From Paenibacillus_Z sp042653205 (lineage in GTDB: Bacteria; Bacillota; Bacilli; Paenibacillales; Paenibacillaceae), in NCBI RefSeq assembly GCF_042653205.1, contig NZ_JBHSHY010000017.1, positions 47,879 to 111,878 of the forward strand: a stretch of 64,000 nucleotides of DNA. Reading direction: 5' to 3'. The notes below the pieces were generated by a model. That model had not been told where the DNA came from. It saw only the letters and a list, made by a program, of their open reading frames with translations, and ran no database searches. Both the position numbers and the translations under genes were made by a program. Each line of letters opens with the position of its first letter. The first letter of the stretch is position 1. This document shows, piece by piece, positions 23,574-32,165 of the stretch.

Positions 23574-24770
23574 ATGATGCATCGGTTGCTGCAATTTCCA
23601 TATGAATGGGAATGGCACATGCTGCACGCCAAACGACCGGCCGTCTCCGGTCTGAGCCGCAGGAAGAAAGACGGCGCCCGCCATGCCGAGGCGCAGCGGG
23701 AAGATCGCGCCGCCTTCGCGGACGAGGCCGAGCTGGACGTCCGGCAGGCGCACCCGGAGTACGCTTCTTGGCTGCAGGACGTGGAAGGCTGCGAGCACAA
23801 TCAAATATCGGTATCCGAGCTGCCGGGGGGCGAGCCCGTCCTGCAGGGCACGCTCATGTTCCAGGCGTCGGAGGATAACGGCGACATCCAGCCCCTCCAC
23901 TTCCGGGTCACGCGCGGCAAGCTGGTGACGTACCAGCACGACATGCGCCTGTCCCTTCGGCTGCAGCTCGATCCGTGGAACGAGAAGCTGCACCGCTGCC
24001 GGACCGCCCCGGAAGCGCTGTTCGTCATGCTCGGCAGCATTCTGGAGACGTTCCACGCCGGCCTCGACCGGTTCGAGACGCGGCTCGGCGAGCTGGAGCT
24101 CCGCATGAGCCGCCATAACAAGACGGGCCTCATGAACGTCATTTTCGAGCGCCGCTACGAGCTGCTGCACTGGAGCCACCTGTTCATTCCGATGAAGGAG
24201 ATTCAAGGCGCCGCCAAGGAAGCGTTCCTGGAGGAGCTGACGGATCAGGAGGAATTCAAGCGGATGGAGCTCCGAATGGATCGGGTGCAGAACCTGCTCA
24301 ACCACTACGCGATGGAGATCGACACGCTGCTCATGATGGACGACGCCATCTCGAACTTCCGGGGCAACGATATCATGAAGACGCTCACGATCTTCACCGC
24401 CCTGTTCATGCCCGCCACGGTCATCGGCGCCGTCTGGGGGATGAATTTCGACCAAATCCCGTGGGCTCAGGAACGCTGGGGCTTCATCACCGTCAGCGGC
24501 GTCATCGTCGTCACCACGCTGCTCATCTACTGGTGGCTGTGGCGCAAAGGCTGGACGGGCGACCTGCTGAACGGCCGATCGCGGGGCGACATCGTCAGCG
24601 CGTCGCGGCTCGAACCTTCCGAGGCCGACCGGATCGAACGGGCGGCCGGCGGAGACGAGCCGATGCTGCCGCGCCGAAGCCGGGCGCCGGTCCGGACGAA
24701 GACGACCGTGACGACGCCGGATGGAGGCGGCGAGGATCCCCCGCCGCTCCCGTCGCGATCAAGCCGTTAG
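23574..24770 (+). CDS. corA: CorA-family divalent metal transporter
   Basis: This 398-residue protein has a long cytosolic N-terminal part rich in helices and two C-terminal membrane segments (about 285-307 and 319-340). Between them lies the selectivity motif GMN in VWGMNFDQIPWA. CorA pentamers import Mg2+ or Co2+, and some members act in efflux. The first 60 residues (Arg/Lys/Ala-rich) and the 55-residue C-terminal tail after the last helix are unusual and look disordered; most CorA proteins stop shortly after the second helix with a basic motif. AGGAGG precedes the ATG by eight bases. It is transcribed separately from sigB, behind that operon's terminator. Confidence 0.85.
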   Translation: MMHRLLQFPYEWEWHMLHAKRPAVSGLSRRKKDGARHAEAQREDRAAFADEAELDVRQAHPEYASWLQDVEGCEHNQISVSELPGGEPVLQGTLMFQASEDNGDIQPLHFRVTRGKLVTYQHDMRLSLRLQLDPWNEKLHRCRTAPEALFVMLGSILETFHAGLDRFETRLGELELRMSRHNKTGLMNVIFERRYELLHWSHLFIPMKEIQGAAKEAFLEELTDQEEFKRMELRMDRVQNLLNHYAMEIDTLLMMDDAISNFRGNDIMKTLTIFTALFMPATVIGAVWGMNFDQIPWAQERWGFITVSGVIVVTTLLIYWWLWRKGWTGDLLNGRSRGDIVSASRLEPSEADRIERAAGGDEPMLPRRSRAPVRTKTTVTTPDGGGEDPPPLPSRSSR

Positions 24771-24896
24771 CCCGAGCCCGAGCCGCGCTGCCCGCAGGCC
24801 GCTACCGGCGCGGCCGACCAGGCAGGTCCCTCACCGCGCTGCCGATCTGGCCGGCTGCCTCGCCGGAGACGATGAATCACATACACAAATCAAACA

Positions 24897-24952
24897 GGGA
24901 GCTTCCCGGTCCAATCCGTTTCTACGGTTGGCCTTGGAAGCTCCCTCTTTGT
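24897..24952. terminator. Bidirectional terminator between corA and the receiver-PP2C gene
   Basis: GGGAGCTTCC (24897-24906) pairs perfectly with GGAAGCTCCC (24936-24945), with T-rich flanks on both strands. It lies between convergent genes. Confidence 0.8.
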
Positions 24953-25068
24953 GATGCCGATTGCTGTCGGTGCATCCGCCCCGCCCCGCCCCGTCTCGCG
25001 AAGATGTCAGGCATAGCCGGCATTTACATGCTTCCGGCACACCTTTGCTAGACGCTCATGCCAAGCGT

Positions 25069-26238
25069 CTATTTGATGTCCACCACGACCAGACAGCGGT
25101 CGTCGGACGCCGCTTCCCGCTGCTCGCCGCCGAACAGCGCTTCCTCCAGCGCCTGGACCGGCGTTCCGCCGCCGAACGGCCGCAGCAGCTCCGTCAAGCT
25201 CGCCTCGCGTTCTTCCTCGTAATCGCTGCCGACCAGATCGTACAGGCCGTCCGTGAACAGCAGGATCCGGTCGCCGGGCCGAATCTCCAGCGCGTGCTTC
25301 TCCGTCGCGATCTCGTCGAACAAGCCGATCGCCGCCCCGCCCAGCTTGAAATGCTCGATGCTGCCGTCGGCCCGGATGACCAGCCCCGGGGGATGGCCCC
25401 CGTTGACGTACTCCAGCACGCCCCTGCTCAAGTCCACGACCATGTACAGCCCCGTAAAATAATATTGGATCAGCTGGTCCGCGAACTGCAGCTGCTGCGA
25501 GCGGCGGTTCAGCTCGCGCACGACCCGCTTCGGCTCCACCTGCTTCGTCATCGCGTCCTTCAGCACGGACGCGATGAACATGCTCGCGAGCGACGAGCTG
25601 ATCCCGTGGCCCATCGCGTCGATGACGGCGATGCCGTACCGGCTGTCGTCGATCCGGTGCCAGGCGTACAGGTCGCCGGACAGCTCCTCCGACGGCCGAT
25701 AGACCGCGTCGATCGCCACACCCTCGTCGTCCACCGGCTGCGGCAGCGCCGCGTACTGCACCTCCCGCGCCAGCTGCAGCTCTTCTCTCACCCGGCGGTC
25801 GCGCTCGCGGTGCCAGTCCTTCTCTTCCTTCAAGCGCAGCGCGACGCGAATGCGCGCCAGCAGCTCGATCCGGTTGATCGGCTTCGTCACGTAGTCGATC
25901 GCGCCGGCGTCGAGCGCCTCGGCCAGCTTCTTGGAATCGCCGATCGCCGTGACCATGATGATCGGAATATCCTTCAGCCGCGGCGACTCCTGGATGCGCG
26001 CGCAAACCGCGATGCCGTCCACGCCGGGCATCATGAGATCGAGCAAGATCAAATCGATGCCGTGGTTATCGTCCCCCGGCTTGCCCTCGGGCTCCTTGCC
26101 GCCCGCGTCCAAGCCGAGCATGCCGAACAGCTCCATGCCGCTTGCCGCCGTCCGAATGTCGGAATAGCCCGCCCGCTTCAGCATCTCCTTGACCACCGTG
26201 ATGTTCATCGGATTATCGTCCACGACGGCAATGCGCAT
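25069..26238 (-). CDS. Response-regulator receiver fused to PP2C (SpoIIE/RsbU-type) phosphatase
   Basis: This 389-residue signalling protein has an N-terminal receiver domain (residues 1-135): acidic pair Asp7/Asp8, phospho-acceptor Asp67 in LILLDLMMPGVDG, Thr97 and Lys119. A coiled linker follows, then a PP2C-type phosphatase domain (about 155-385) with SGDLYAW, DAMGHGISSSLAS and LLFTDGLYDLVG. Phosphatases of this type dephosphorylate RsbV-like anti-anti-sigma factors. Its closeness to rsbV-rsbW-sigB suggests it is the input switch for sigma-B here, with a histidine kinase acting on the receiver. No kinase gene lies in the window. The start at 26238 is chosen because the receiver fold begins there (MRIAVVDDN), after AAGGCGGTGG; an ATG at 26283 adds 15 unlikely residues. 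Confidence 0.85.
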   Translation of the reverse strand: MRIAVVDDNPMNITVVKEMLKRAGYSDIRTAASGMELFGMLGLDAGGKEPEGKPGDDNHGIDLILLDLMMPGVDGIAVCARIQESPRLKDIPIIMVTAIGDSKKLAEALDAGAIDYVTKPINRIELLARIRVALRLKEEKDWHRERDRRVREELQLAREVQYAALPQPVDDEGVAIDAVYRPSEELSGDLYAWHRIDDSRYGIAVIDAMGHGISSSLASMFIASVLKDAMTKQVEPKRVVRELNRRSQQLQFADQLIQYYFTGLYMVVDLSRGVLEYVNGGHPPGLVIRADGSIEHFKLGGAAIGLFDEIATEKHALEIRPGDRILLFTDGLYDLVGSDYEEEREASLTELLRPFGGGTPVQALEEALFGGEQREAASDDRCLVVVDIK

Positions 26239-26474
26239 GTTCCACCGCCTTGCGCCGCCGTCCCGTCCCGTCAATTTGTTCATGACTTCAGCAATGCCCC
26301 CACGCTATGAAATTCCGTGCACGCCTCGTTCCTGCCGTACCTCGCCGAGCGTTCTTCTTCATTACCCCCGTTCCCGGGCCTTGAAACGGGAATTCGCCTA
26401 CGAAGGGCGAGCGCCTAAGCACGCCGGCCCAGCTCCTCATACAATGTGATATACGATGAAGGGGGAGCAGATCC

Positions 26475-27260
26475 ATGACCACCAAGAGCACGATGGACTT
26501 GCGAACGGCCATCTACCTGGCAGCGGTGTGCAATCAAACGTACGTACAGTACGACAACGATGGACCGTTCCTGACGCCGAATGGCTATTCCCTCGTCGGA
26601 TCGTTCAGTGCGGCCTCGTACACCGGAAACGAAGAGCCGTTCGGTTTCGTGCTGGAATCCGACCGAGCCGTCATCCTGGCTTTTCGCGGCACCCGATCGC
26701 CGACGGACTGGATTACGGATATGATCGCGCAGCAAGTGGCCTTCAAGCTGGTCGGCAAAAGCTGCATGACGCACCGCGGGTTCACCGAGGTTTACCTGTC
26801 GGCGCGGGACGCGATCTTCAAGCTGCTCGACCAAACCGGCAAACATAAGCCGTTGTTCGTGACCGGTCACAGCCTCGGAGGCGCGCTGGCCACGCTGGCG
26901 TCGGCCGATATCGCCGTCAACCGCAAACCGGCCAGCCTGATTACCTACACGTTCGGCGCGCCCAGGGTCGGCGACCCGAGCTTCGTGCGTCGATACAACG
27001 CCTCCGTGCCCGTCTCGTACCGGATCCAGAACGAATTCGACGTCGTGCCGCACCTGCCGCCGCTGGTCTATACGTCGCCGAAGACGGATAAGACCTATTA
27101 TTACCTGCATCTCAAAGAGGAAGTAAAACGGAGCTTCCGGAACGGATCCATCGGCAACAATCACATCATCGGCAGCTATTTCGCCGATTTGGCCAAGGAC
27201 GCGCCAGACTTTGCGGCCACGATCTGCTCGGGACCGCCGGGCTGGTGTCCGCTGAAGTAG
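26475..27260 (+). CDS. Class 3 (alpha/beta hydrolase) lipase
   Basis: This 261-residue esterase/lipase has the nucleophile elbow GHSLGGA (Ser133), preceded by the class 3 features LAFRGTRSPTDWITDM and HRGFTEVY. The triad is completed by Asp189 (NEFDVVPHLP) and His230 (GNNHIIGSYF). No signal peptide is visible, so the location is probably cytosolic or non-classical. The start follows GGGGGAG. The substrate (triacylglycerol, phospholipid or polyester) cannot be told from sequence. It is divergent from the receiver-PP2C gene. Confidence 0.87.
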   Translation: MTTKSTMDLRTAIYLAAVCNQTYVQYDNDGPFLTPNGYSLVGSFSAASYTGNEEPFGFVLESDRAVILAFRGTRSPTDWITDMIAQQVAFKLVGKSCMTHRGFTEVYLSARDAIFKLLDQTGKHKPLFVTGHSLGGALATLASADIAVNRKPASLITYTFGAPRVGDPSFVRRYNASVPVSYRIQNEFDVVPHLPPLVYTSPKTDKTYYYLHLKEEVKRSFRNGSIGNNHIIGSYFADLAKDAPDFAATICSGPPGWCPLK

Positions 27261-27282
27261 CGCCGGACGAGAGAGAGACGCA

Positions 27283-27299
27283 GGCTCGCGCCGCGAGCC
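27283..27299. repeat. Hairpin after the lipase gene
   Basis: GGCTCGCG and GCGAGCC form a short GC stem with a CC loop, 22 bases after the lipase stop. Without a T-tract, its function as a terminator is uncertain. Confidence 0.4.
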
Positions 27300-27430
27300 G
27301 GTTTGCAGCCTTCGCGTCTTAAGGGCGGCGCAGCGAAGGCGCGCAGCGTGGCGCCTTGCGGTGTTCCGCGCCGTTAGCCGTTCCAAGAAGCGGTCGTTCC
27401 CGCGAACGGTCCTCAGCGTTAGCGGACATG

Positions 27431-27781
27431 CTACGGCTGGCGCAGCAGCATGTCGATCCGCTGGCGTTCGGCCTTCGGCAGCCCCTTGAAGACGAGCTCG
27501 TAGGAGTGCCGGATCATCGCGAACACGTCATCGAGCGGGAGGGAGCCGTCGACTGTGATGGAATTCCAGTGCTTCTTGTTCAAGTGGTAGCCCGGCTTCA
27601 CCGCCGCGTGCTGCTCGCGCAGATTTTCGGCAATGACGGGATCGCATTTCAGCGACACGACGTTGTCCGCGATGATCGCGAACATTTTGCCGCCGACCTT
27701 CATGACGAGCGGCTCCGGGCCGAACGGGTAGTCCTTCTCCGCGCATTTCAGGGACAAGCAGTAATCGACGATTGGCTGCAT
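27431..27781 (-). CDS. MmcQ/YjbR-family protein
   Basis: This 116-residue protein has the MmcQ/YjbR (CyaY-like fold) pattern: an N-terminal helix with DYCLSLKCAEKDYPFGPEPLVMKVGGKMFAII, then SLKCDP and the end region PGYHLNKKHWNSITVDGSLP with DDVFAMIRHSYELVFKGLPK. Members are annotated as DNA-binding, but their function is largely unknown. The ATG at 27781 follows AAGGGGGTGG. It lies 13 bases downstream of the next small gene on the same strand and is probably cotranscribed with it. Confidence 0.85.
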   Translation of the reverse strand: MQPIVDYCLSLKCAEKDYPFGPEPLVMKVGGKMFAIIADNVVSLKCDPVIAENLREQHAAVKPGYHLNKKHWNSITVDGSLPLDDVFAMIRHSYELVFKGLPKAERQRIDMLLRQP

Positions 27782-27794
27782 CCGCGCCACCCCC

Positions 27795-27992
27795 TTACAG
27801 CTGGGTATAGCCAGCGAATGCCGCGGCTTGTCCGTAATAGGCGCGAGAATCGTCGCGCGGATTCCAGAAGGCCGCCCGCTCGATGCGGCCCTCCGTCTCC
27901 AATAGCGGTTTGCCCGTCAGCCGGCGATAACTGTCCAGCACAATCCGCGCATGGCGTTCGCCGACGCCGATACCCATACTACTTCGCATCAT
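27795..27992 (-). CDS. Small protein with possible MEKHLA-like N-terminus
   Basis: This 65-residue protein has a good start (AAGGGGG, then eight bases to ATG). The segment ERHARIVLDSYRRLTGKPLLE resembles the beginning of MEKHLA-domain proteins (about 150 residues), but the reading frame ends soon afterwards at GQAAAFAGYTQL. It may be a decayed or shortened member, or an unrelated small protein. No catalytic motif is visible. It is immediately upstream of the YjbR-like gene on the same strand. Confidence 0.5.
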   Translation of the reverse strand: MMRSSMGIGVGERHARIVLDSYRRLTGKPLLETEGRIERAAFWNPRDDSRAYYGQAAAFAGYTQL

Positions 27993-28012
27993 GTCCGTTT
28001 CCCCCTTATCGA

Positions 28013-28044
28013 TAAAAAAACTGAAGGCGGCGATCGCCCTCAGT
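28013..28044. terminator. Terminator after the small basic protein gene
   Basis: ACTGAAGGCG (28020-28029) pairs with CGCCCTCAGT (28035-28044), with one mismatch. On the minus strand a run of seven Ts follows; the other side has TTTT. Confidence 0.85.
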
Positions 28045-28057
28045 TTTCGGTGACTCG

Positions 28058-28276
28058 TTATACGCCCATTTTCTTGCGCTGGTTGTTGACCTTCTTCGTG
28101 TTCTGGCTCTTCATCGTCTGCTGGTTGCCGCCGGGACCGAATTTTTGCTTGCCGCCGTTCGCCTGCTCCTGCTTCTTCTGCGCGAGCTTCTGCTTCACGG
28201 CATCCGCCAGGGAAATCTTCTTCGGTTGATCCAACGATTGCTCCTGCGATTCCGGCGTCGTTTGGTTGTCGGACAT
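28058..28276 (-). CDS. Small Gln/Lys-rich hydrophilic protein
   Basis: This 72-residue, strongly hydrophilic and basic protein is rich in Gln, Lys and Asn (for example VKQKLAQKKQEQANGGKQKF and the C-terminal NTKKVNNQRKKMGV). It is probably disordered and could bind nucleic acid. The ATG at 28276 has GGCGAGGTGA at a proper distance, and a perfect terminator follows, which supports a real gene. No family was recognised. Confidence 0.65.
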   Translation of the reverse strand: MSDNQTTPESQEQSLDQPKKISLADAVKQKLAQKKQEQANGGKQKFGPGGNQQTMKSQNTKKVNNQRKKMGV

Positions 28277-28382
28277 TGAAATCACCTCGCCTGATTGTAC
28301 TACTCGTATTGTATCGCGTTTTCGCCTTGCTTTCCAGTATCCAGGCGCAGATTCGCACCCGTTTCCCGCAGCCCCTCGCCGC

Positions 28383-28577
28383 TTATTCGCGCAGCGCCTC
28401 GTTCAGCCGCGTGGAGCGCAGCTCCTTGTCGCCGCCGCGAAGCAGCCCGCGCAGCCGGACGACCTCCCGCTGCAGCCGCCGCTTGTCTTCGCGCAGCGCC
28501 TCGATCTCCGCGAGTGCGGCCGCGAGCCGCTCCTCCGCCGAAGCGGCCGGCCCCGCCGGCCCGTTTGGTTCCGTCAT
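28383..28577 (-). CDS. Small predicted coiled-coil protein
   Basis: This 64-residue protein is mostly a heptad-like helix (ERLAAALAEIEALREDKRRLQREVVRLRGLL). The ATG at 28577 follows GGGAGGTG at seven bases. No family was recognised. The good ribosome binding site argues for a gene, but its small size and lack of conservation data leave doubt. Confidence 0.5.
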   Translation of the reverse strand: MTEPNGPAGPAASAEERLAAALAEIEALREDKRRLQREVVRLRGLLRGGDKELRSTRLNEALRE

Positions 28578-28951
28578 CGCCCGCACCTCCCTTTCGTTCG
28601 CCCGCGCACGGTTCGTCCTCCCATTGTAGCGCGAAGGACGGCGCTTTGTAAAAGAAGCTGGGACAAGGGGGACGGCGACGAAAGGGAGTCGAGGGGAAAC
28701 GAGGGGCGGAGCACCCTTGCCGGCTCATCCCGATTTGTCGAATTGGATGCCGTTTATCCTCGGGCGTCCTGCCGCCGATCGACAAATTCTCGCACCATTT
28801 GCAGCTATTCGACCCGCATCCAAAGCATAGCGGCCGTCCCCGCGTTGTACAAGCGTAACAAATCCCCCTATAATATTCGTTAGATAAACTAGAAACGCCC
28901 GCATGCCGCGGCAAGCAGGGCTGTAGCAAAACCTGGGAGGCAAGGAACCCC
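28578..28951. other. Divergent intergenic region before the VanY-type gene
   Basis: This region separates two divergent genes. It holds a clear + strand promoter (next entry). Apart from that I see no gene or structured RNA. Confidence 0.5.
28845..28874 (+). promoter_or_regulatory. Sigma-A promoter of the VanY-type gene
   Basis: TTGTAC (28845-28850), 18 bases, then the perfect -10 box TATAAT (28869-28874), about 78 bases before the start codon. Confidence 0.7.
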
Positions 28952-29842
28952 TTGAGAAAAACCGTACTGATTCCCGTCGTCGTTCTCGGCCTCGCGCTCG
29001 GGACAGCCGTCATCGCAACCCGAACGACCTACTTGCAACCTGCGTACGACCGCTTCTTCGGGGACGCCACGGCCGGCAGCGCCGGCGAAGCCGCGTCCGG
29101 CTCCGGCACGAAGCCGAACGGAGGCGCAGGGCAAACGGCCGGCGCACCGGCGAACGGAAACCCGCCCACGCAGCCTGCGTCGATCGCCGGCCGTTCGGAA
29201 TTCCAGCAGTTCCTGTACGACAACGCGGCCTCGCGCACGACGGTGACGCGAGGCGGCACCGCCTTCGTCACGAACCCGACCAGCGTGCTCGTGCTCGTCA
29301 ACAAGAAGCGCGAGCTCGATCCCGGCTACGTGCCGCCCGATCTCGTGAAAGCGCCGGTCGAGTTCTCCTTCTCCGGCGACAACCCGAAGCAGCAGATGCG
29401 CAAAGTCGCCGCCGAAGCGCTCGGCAAGCTGTTCGCCGGCGCGAAGCAGGACGGTGTCGAGCTGAAGGCCGTGTCCGGCTACCGTTCGTACGCCTCGCAG
29501 AAGTCCATCTTCAACGCCTACGCGAAGACGCACGGCGAAGAAGAGGCCAACACCTTCAGCGCCCATCCCGGCCAAAGCGAGCATCAGACCGGCCTCGCCA
29601 TGGACGTCTCCAGCGCAAGCGTCCATTACGGCCTCGAGGAGAGCTACGGCGAGACCAAGGAGGGCAAGTGGCTGAAGGAACATGCCGCGGAGTACGGCTT
29701 TATCATCCGCTTCGAGCAAGGCAAGGAGCAGGAGACCGGCTATATGTACGAGCCCTGGCACGTCCGGTACGTCGGTGTCTCCGTCGCGAAGGACATTCAC
29801 AAGCTCGGGCTGACGCTGGAAGCCTACCTGGCCCGGTTCTAA
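28952..29842 (+). CDS. D-alanyl-D-alanine carboxypeptidase, M15/VanY family
   Basis: This 296-residue peptidoglycan-trimming peptidase has an N-terminal hydrophobic segment (residues 5-22) that is a signal anchor, then a disordered Gly/Ala/Pro/Asn linker (40-78). The zinc peptidase domain shows GYRSYASQ (176-183), SEHQTGLAMDV with ligands His211 and Asp218, and EPWHVRYVG with His270. It would act outside the cell on the D-Ala-D-Ala end of stem peptides. The start is TTG at 28952 behind AAGGA and GGGAGG. A glycopeptide-resistance role is not implied, since no vanHAX genes are near. Confidence 0.88.
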   Translation: MRKTVLIPVVVLGLALGTAVIATRTTYLQPAYDRFFGDATAGSAGEAASGSGTKPNGGAGQTAGAPANGNPPTQPASIAGRSEFQQFLYDNAASRTTVTRGGTAFVTNPTSVLVLVNKKRELDPGYVPPDLVKAPVEFSFSGDNPKQQMRKVAAEALGKLFAGAKQDGVELKAVSGYRSYASQKSIFNAYAKTHGEEEANTFSAHPGQSEHQTGLAMDVSSASVHYGLEESYGETKEGKWLKEHAAEYGFIIRFEQGKEQETGYMYEPWHVRYVGVSVAKDIHKLGLTLEAYLARF

Positions 29843-29872
29843 GCGGCGGCCGGCGGGCGTCATACCCCAAAA

Positions 29873-30000
29873 AGACTGTCCTGCTTGGTCATATTCCCGT
29901 AAGTAGACATTCTTGAAAGCGGTGGATGTTGTCATCATAGATGTACTCCTCCACCGCTTGCGTTTATTTATACACGGCTTCCTTCGTGTCTTTATTGAGC
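29873..30000 (-). pseudogene. Remnant of an IS3-family transposase C-terminus and element end
   Basis: Read on the minus strand, this piece translates to RQLNKDTKEAVYK, a stop, then QAVEEYIYDDNIHRFQE, which resembles the C-terminal DDE region of IS3-type OrfB (usually EYIxxYNxxRFQ). The last bases (TGTCTACTTACGGG, then AGGACAGTC) resemble the terminal inverted repeat that follows OrfB in such elements. Only about 130 bases survive, with an internal stop, so the element is dead. It marks the edge of the AT-richer block to its right. Confidence 0.55.
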
Positions 30001-30053
30001 TGCCGTGACCCGTTAGAGCAATGAAACGCCGTGAACGCCTTAAAACGTGCGCC

Positions 30054-31229
30054 CTACTCTGTTCGACTGACCAGTGAACGGTTATTGACCGTTGAGGTAA
30101 ACGTAAGAAGGATCAGTACCAATGCAAAAGAGAACGTTCCCAGCCACATCGCGCCGGTTACATTGGTCGTATCGACCACCAAACCGCCTATCAAAGCTCC
30201 CAAACTGACAGACAATTGATAAATCCCCACATAGATCGGACTCATGGCTTCTATCGCATTCCCAGCGGTTGAATAAACCAATAGTTGCAGACCTAAGGGA
30301 GCCATTCCCCAGGCGATCGCCCAAATAATGAAAGCAATGATTGAAATTACAACGTTATCTTCAAACAGTGAAATGCCCAGTAGTGAAATAAGGAAAATAA
30401 TAACGGTCCCCACCAGCAATCCCTTGAGGCTGCGTCCGGCTATGAAACCAGCGGCAAAATTGCTTAGGAAAGAAACAAGCCCGTAGACTAGCAGTATCGC
30501 ACTGAGCAGATCCGGGCCGATTTCAGTCGCTTTTTGGAAAAACGGCGTTACATACGTGTAGGCTGCAAATTGACCACCCACAGTGAGAATCGCAATAACA
30601 AAGACCGTTAGTACTTTCCTTATTTTCATAAGCTCTAAGAAGTCTTTTCCACGAACTCCCTGATCCATCGGAATTCTTGGAAGTAAAATGAGTTGGATGA
30701 TGAAAACAGCAATCGCAAGTAAGCATCCTACAACGAAAACGATTCTCAAATCAAAATGTGTGGCCATAAAAGACGCTAATGGAACACTTATGACCGTTCC
30801 GATCCCAAATCCTCCGAGAACAATCGAGGTAGCTTTTGCGATCTTCTCTTGCGGAACTAACTTTGCTTGAGCAGTCATAGCCACAGCCCAGAATCCTCCA
30901 ACGCTTATTCCTAGGATAATTCGCGCAATGACTAGCACAAAGAAATGGGTTGCAATCATTGAAAACACATTCGATACAATAAGAAGCAACGACAAGCCGA
31001 GCACCACTACCCGCCGATCCAGGCGTCCGATAGCTATCGTAAGAATCGGTCCCGCAATGGCCGCCAGTATCGAAGTGGACGTTACCGTAATACCAGCAGT
31101 ACCCTCCGATACATCAAAACTTAGGCTGATTTCATAAAGAAGACCGACTGGCAAAAACTCCGCAAGAGAAATAGAGAACGCACCTAACGCAATTGCAATA
31201 ATAGCAAGCCATGGATTCCTATTCTTCAT
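30054..31229 (-). CDS. MFS transporter, DHA1 (AraJ/PbuE-like) drug or metabolite exporter
   Basis: This 391-residue membrane protein has twelve hydrophobic segments. The MFS loop 2-3 motif is recognisable in LTIAIGRLDRRVVVLG and motif C-like glycines in GFGIGTVISVPLASFMA. It belongs to the DHA1 branch of proton-driven exporters. The ATG at 31229 begins the first membrane segment; upstream in-frame TTG codons are possible. Its codon use is clearly more AT-rich than that of most of the window. It lies downstream of the oxidoreductase gene on the same strand and probably shares its TetR control. The substrate is unknown. Confidence 0.85.
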   Translation of the reverse strand: MKNRNPWLAIIAIALGAFSISLAEFLPVGLLYEISLSFDVSEGTAGITVTSTSILAAIAGPILTIAIGRLDRRVVVLGLSLLLIVSNVFSMIATHFFVLVIARIILGISVGGFWAVAMTAQAKLVPQEKIAKATSIVLGGFGIGTVISVPLASFMATHFDLRIVFVVGCLLAIAVFIIQLILLPRIPMDQGVRGKDFLELMKIRKVLTVFVIAILTVGGQFAAYTYVTPFFQKATEIGPDLLSAILLVYGLVSFLSNFAAGFIAGRSLKGLLVGTVIIFLISLLGISLFEDNVVISIIAFIIWAIAWGMAPLGLQLLVYSTAGNAIEAMSPIYVGIYQLSVSLGALIGGLVVDTTNVTGAMWLGTFSFALVLILLTFTSTVNNRSLVSRTE

Positions 31230-31418
31230 CCCCAATATCAAGCATCTCCCAATTATATATATTTTGCATGATGGAAACCGGGGCTTACCGACCCCGGTCG
31301 TCACCTTCCGGCGGTCTTCGTCTATTGGACGGATGCCGGGGTTCAAGTGAACCTCGGCATCCGCTCCATCCGGCAACAGGGACAAACCATATCCATGAAG
31401 GCATCAATACTTACGTAT

Positions 31419-31946
31419 TCATACGACAAAAGGCTTAACCGTCGTGATATGCCGTACATAATCTTTGCTGCTTTGCGCCAAGCGCGATAAGTCCAACGTG
31501 TTGTACGCAAAGTGAGGCAGGTACACGGCGCTGATATAATTGGCAAGTGCTCGGACGGGAACCAATATTTCTTCCAGCGTGAAGCGATTGGAACCGGTCG
31601 GTTGATACGCATCCTCAGGCGCGCCATACGAGAACGCGACCCCGATTTCTTTGCCGGCCGTTTTCGTTCCCTCGGGCCCGTATGCCCAGTTGTACAGCAG
31701 CACGGCTTCGAACCATTTTTTCAGCAGCGGCGGCGCGCTGTACCAGTATAGCGGATATTGGAAAATAATCCGGTCATGCGCTAGGACTAACTGTTGCTCC
31801 CGATTAACGTCGATAATCTCGTTCGGATATTCTTTATACAATTCATGAATCGTGATCTCATCATGTTTTTTCAATTCGTTCACCCATGCCTGATTCCAAA
31901 CAGACGATTCGATATTCGGGTGGGTAACAATGACGAGTAATTTCAT
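31419..31946 (-). CDS. NAD(P)H:quinone oxidoreductase-like flavodoxin-fold protein (KefF/YwrO/MdaB type)
   Basis: This 175-residue flavoprotein has the opening LLVIVTHPNIESSVWNQAW (FMN phosphate loop) and the signature FQYPLYWYSAPPLLKKWFEAVLLYNWAYGPEG of NQO/KefF-type reductases. It would reduce quinones or electrophiles by two electrons in the cytosol. TGGAGCG precedes the ATG. It is AT-rich like its neighbours. Upstream lie two TetR-type operators; downstream follows an MFS exporter, so the pair probably forms a detoxification operon. Confidence 0.85.
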   Translation of the reverse strand: MKLLVIVTHPNIESSVWNQAWVNELKKHDEITIHELYKEYPNEIIDVNREQQLVLAHDRIIFQYPLYWYSAPPLLKKWFEAVLLYNWAYGPEGTKTAGKEIGVAFSYGAPEDAYQPTGSNRFTLEEILVPVRALANYISAVYLPHFAYNTLDLSRLAQSSKDYVRHITTVKPFVV

Positions 31947-32113
31947 GTGATCGCTCCATTCATCTAGTAAGTTTGAGTGTTAGAACTTCTATATCGTTCA
32001 TCTTCGACGTTCCCGTCGTTAACGTGCAGCCCGTTTAAGCCGTGCGTCGCGGCGGAGCACCTTCCAGGCGCGAACAAATCGCTTCAGCCGCTTGAACTTA
32101 CGCTGCAAATTCT

Positions 32114-32131
32114 GTACCTACCGATAGGTAC
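32114..32131. promoter_or_regulatory. TetR-type operator, copy 1
   Basis: GTACCTACCGATAGGTAC is a dyad whose left 10 bases are identical to the second copy. Confidence 0.7.
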
Positions 32132-32165
32132 GGAATGGCGCCGATAACTCTCCATTCCTCCCTTC

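Noticed and set aside
28952..29842. VanY-type gene as part of a glycopeptide-resistance cluster
   Set aside because: No vanHAX, vanRS or related genes are near; this is more likely a housekeeping cell-wall peptidase.
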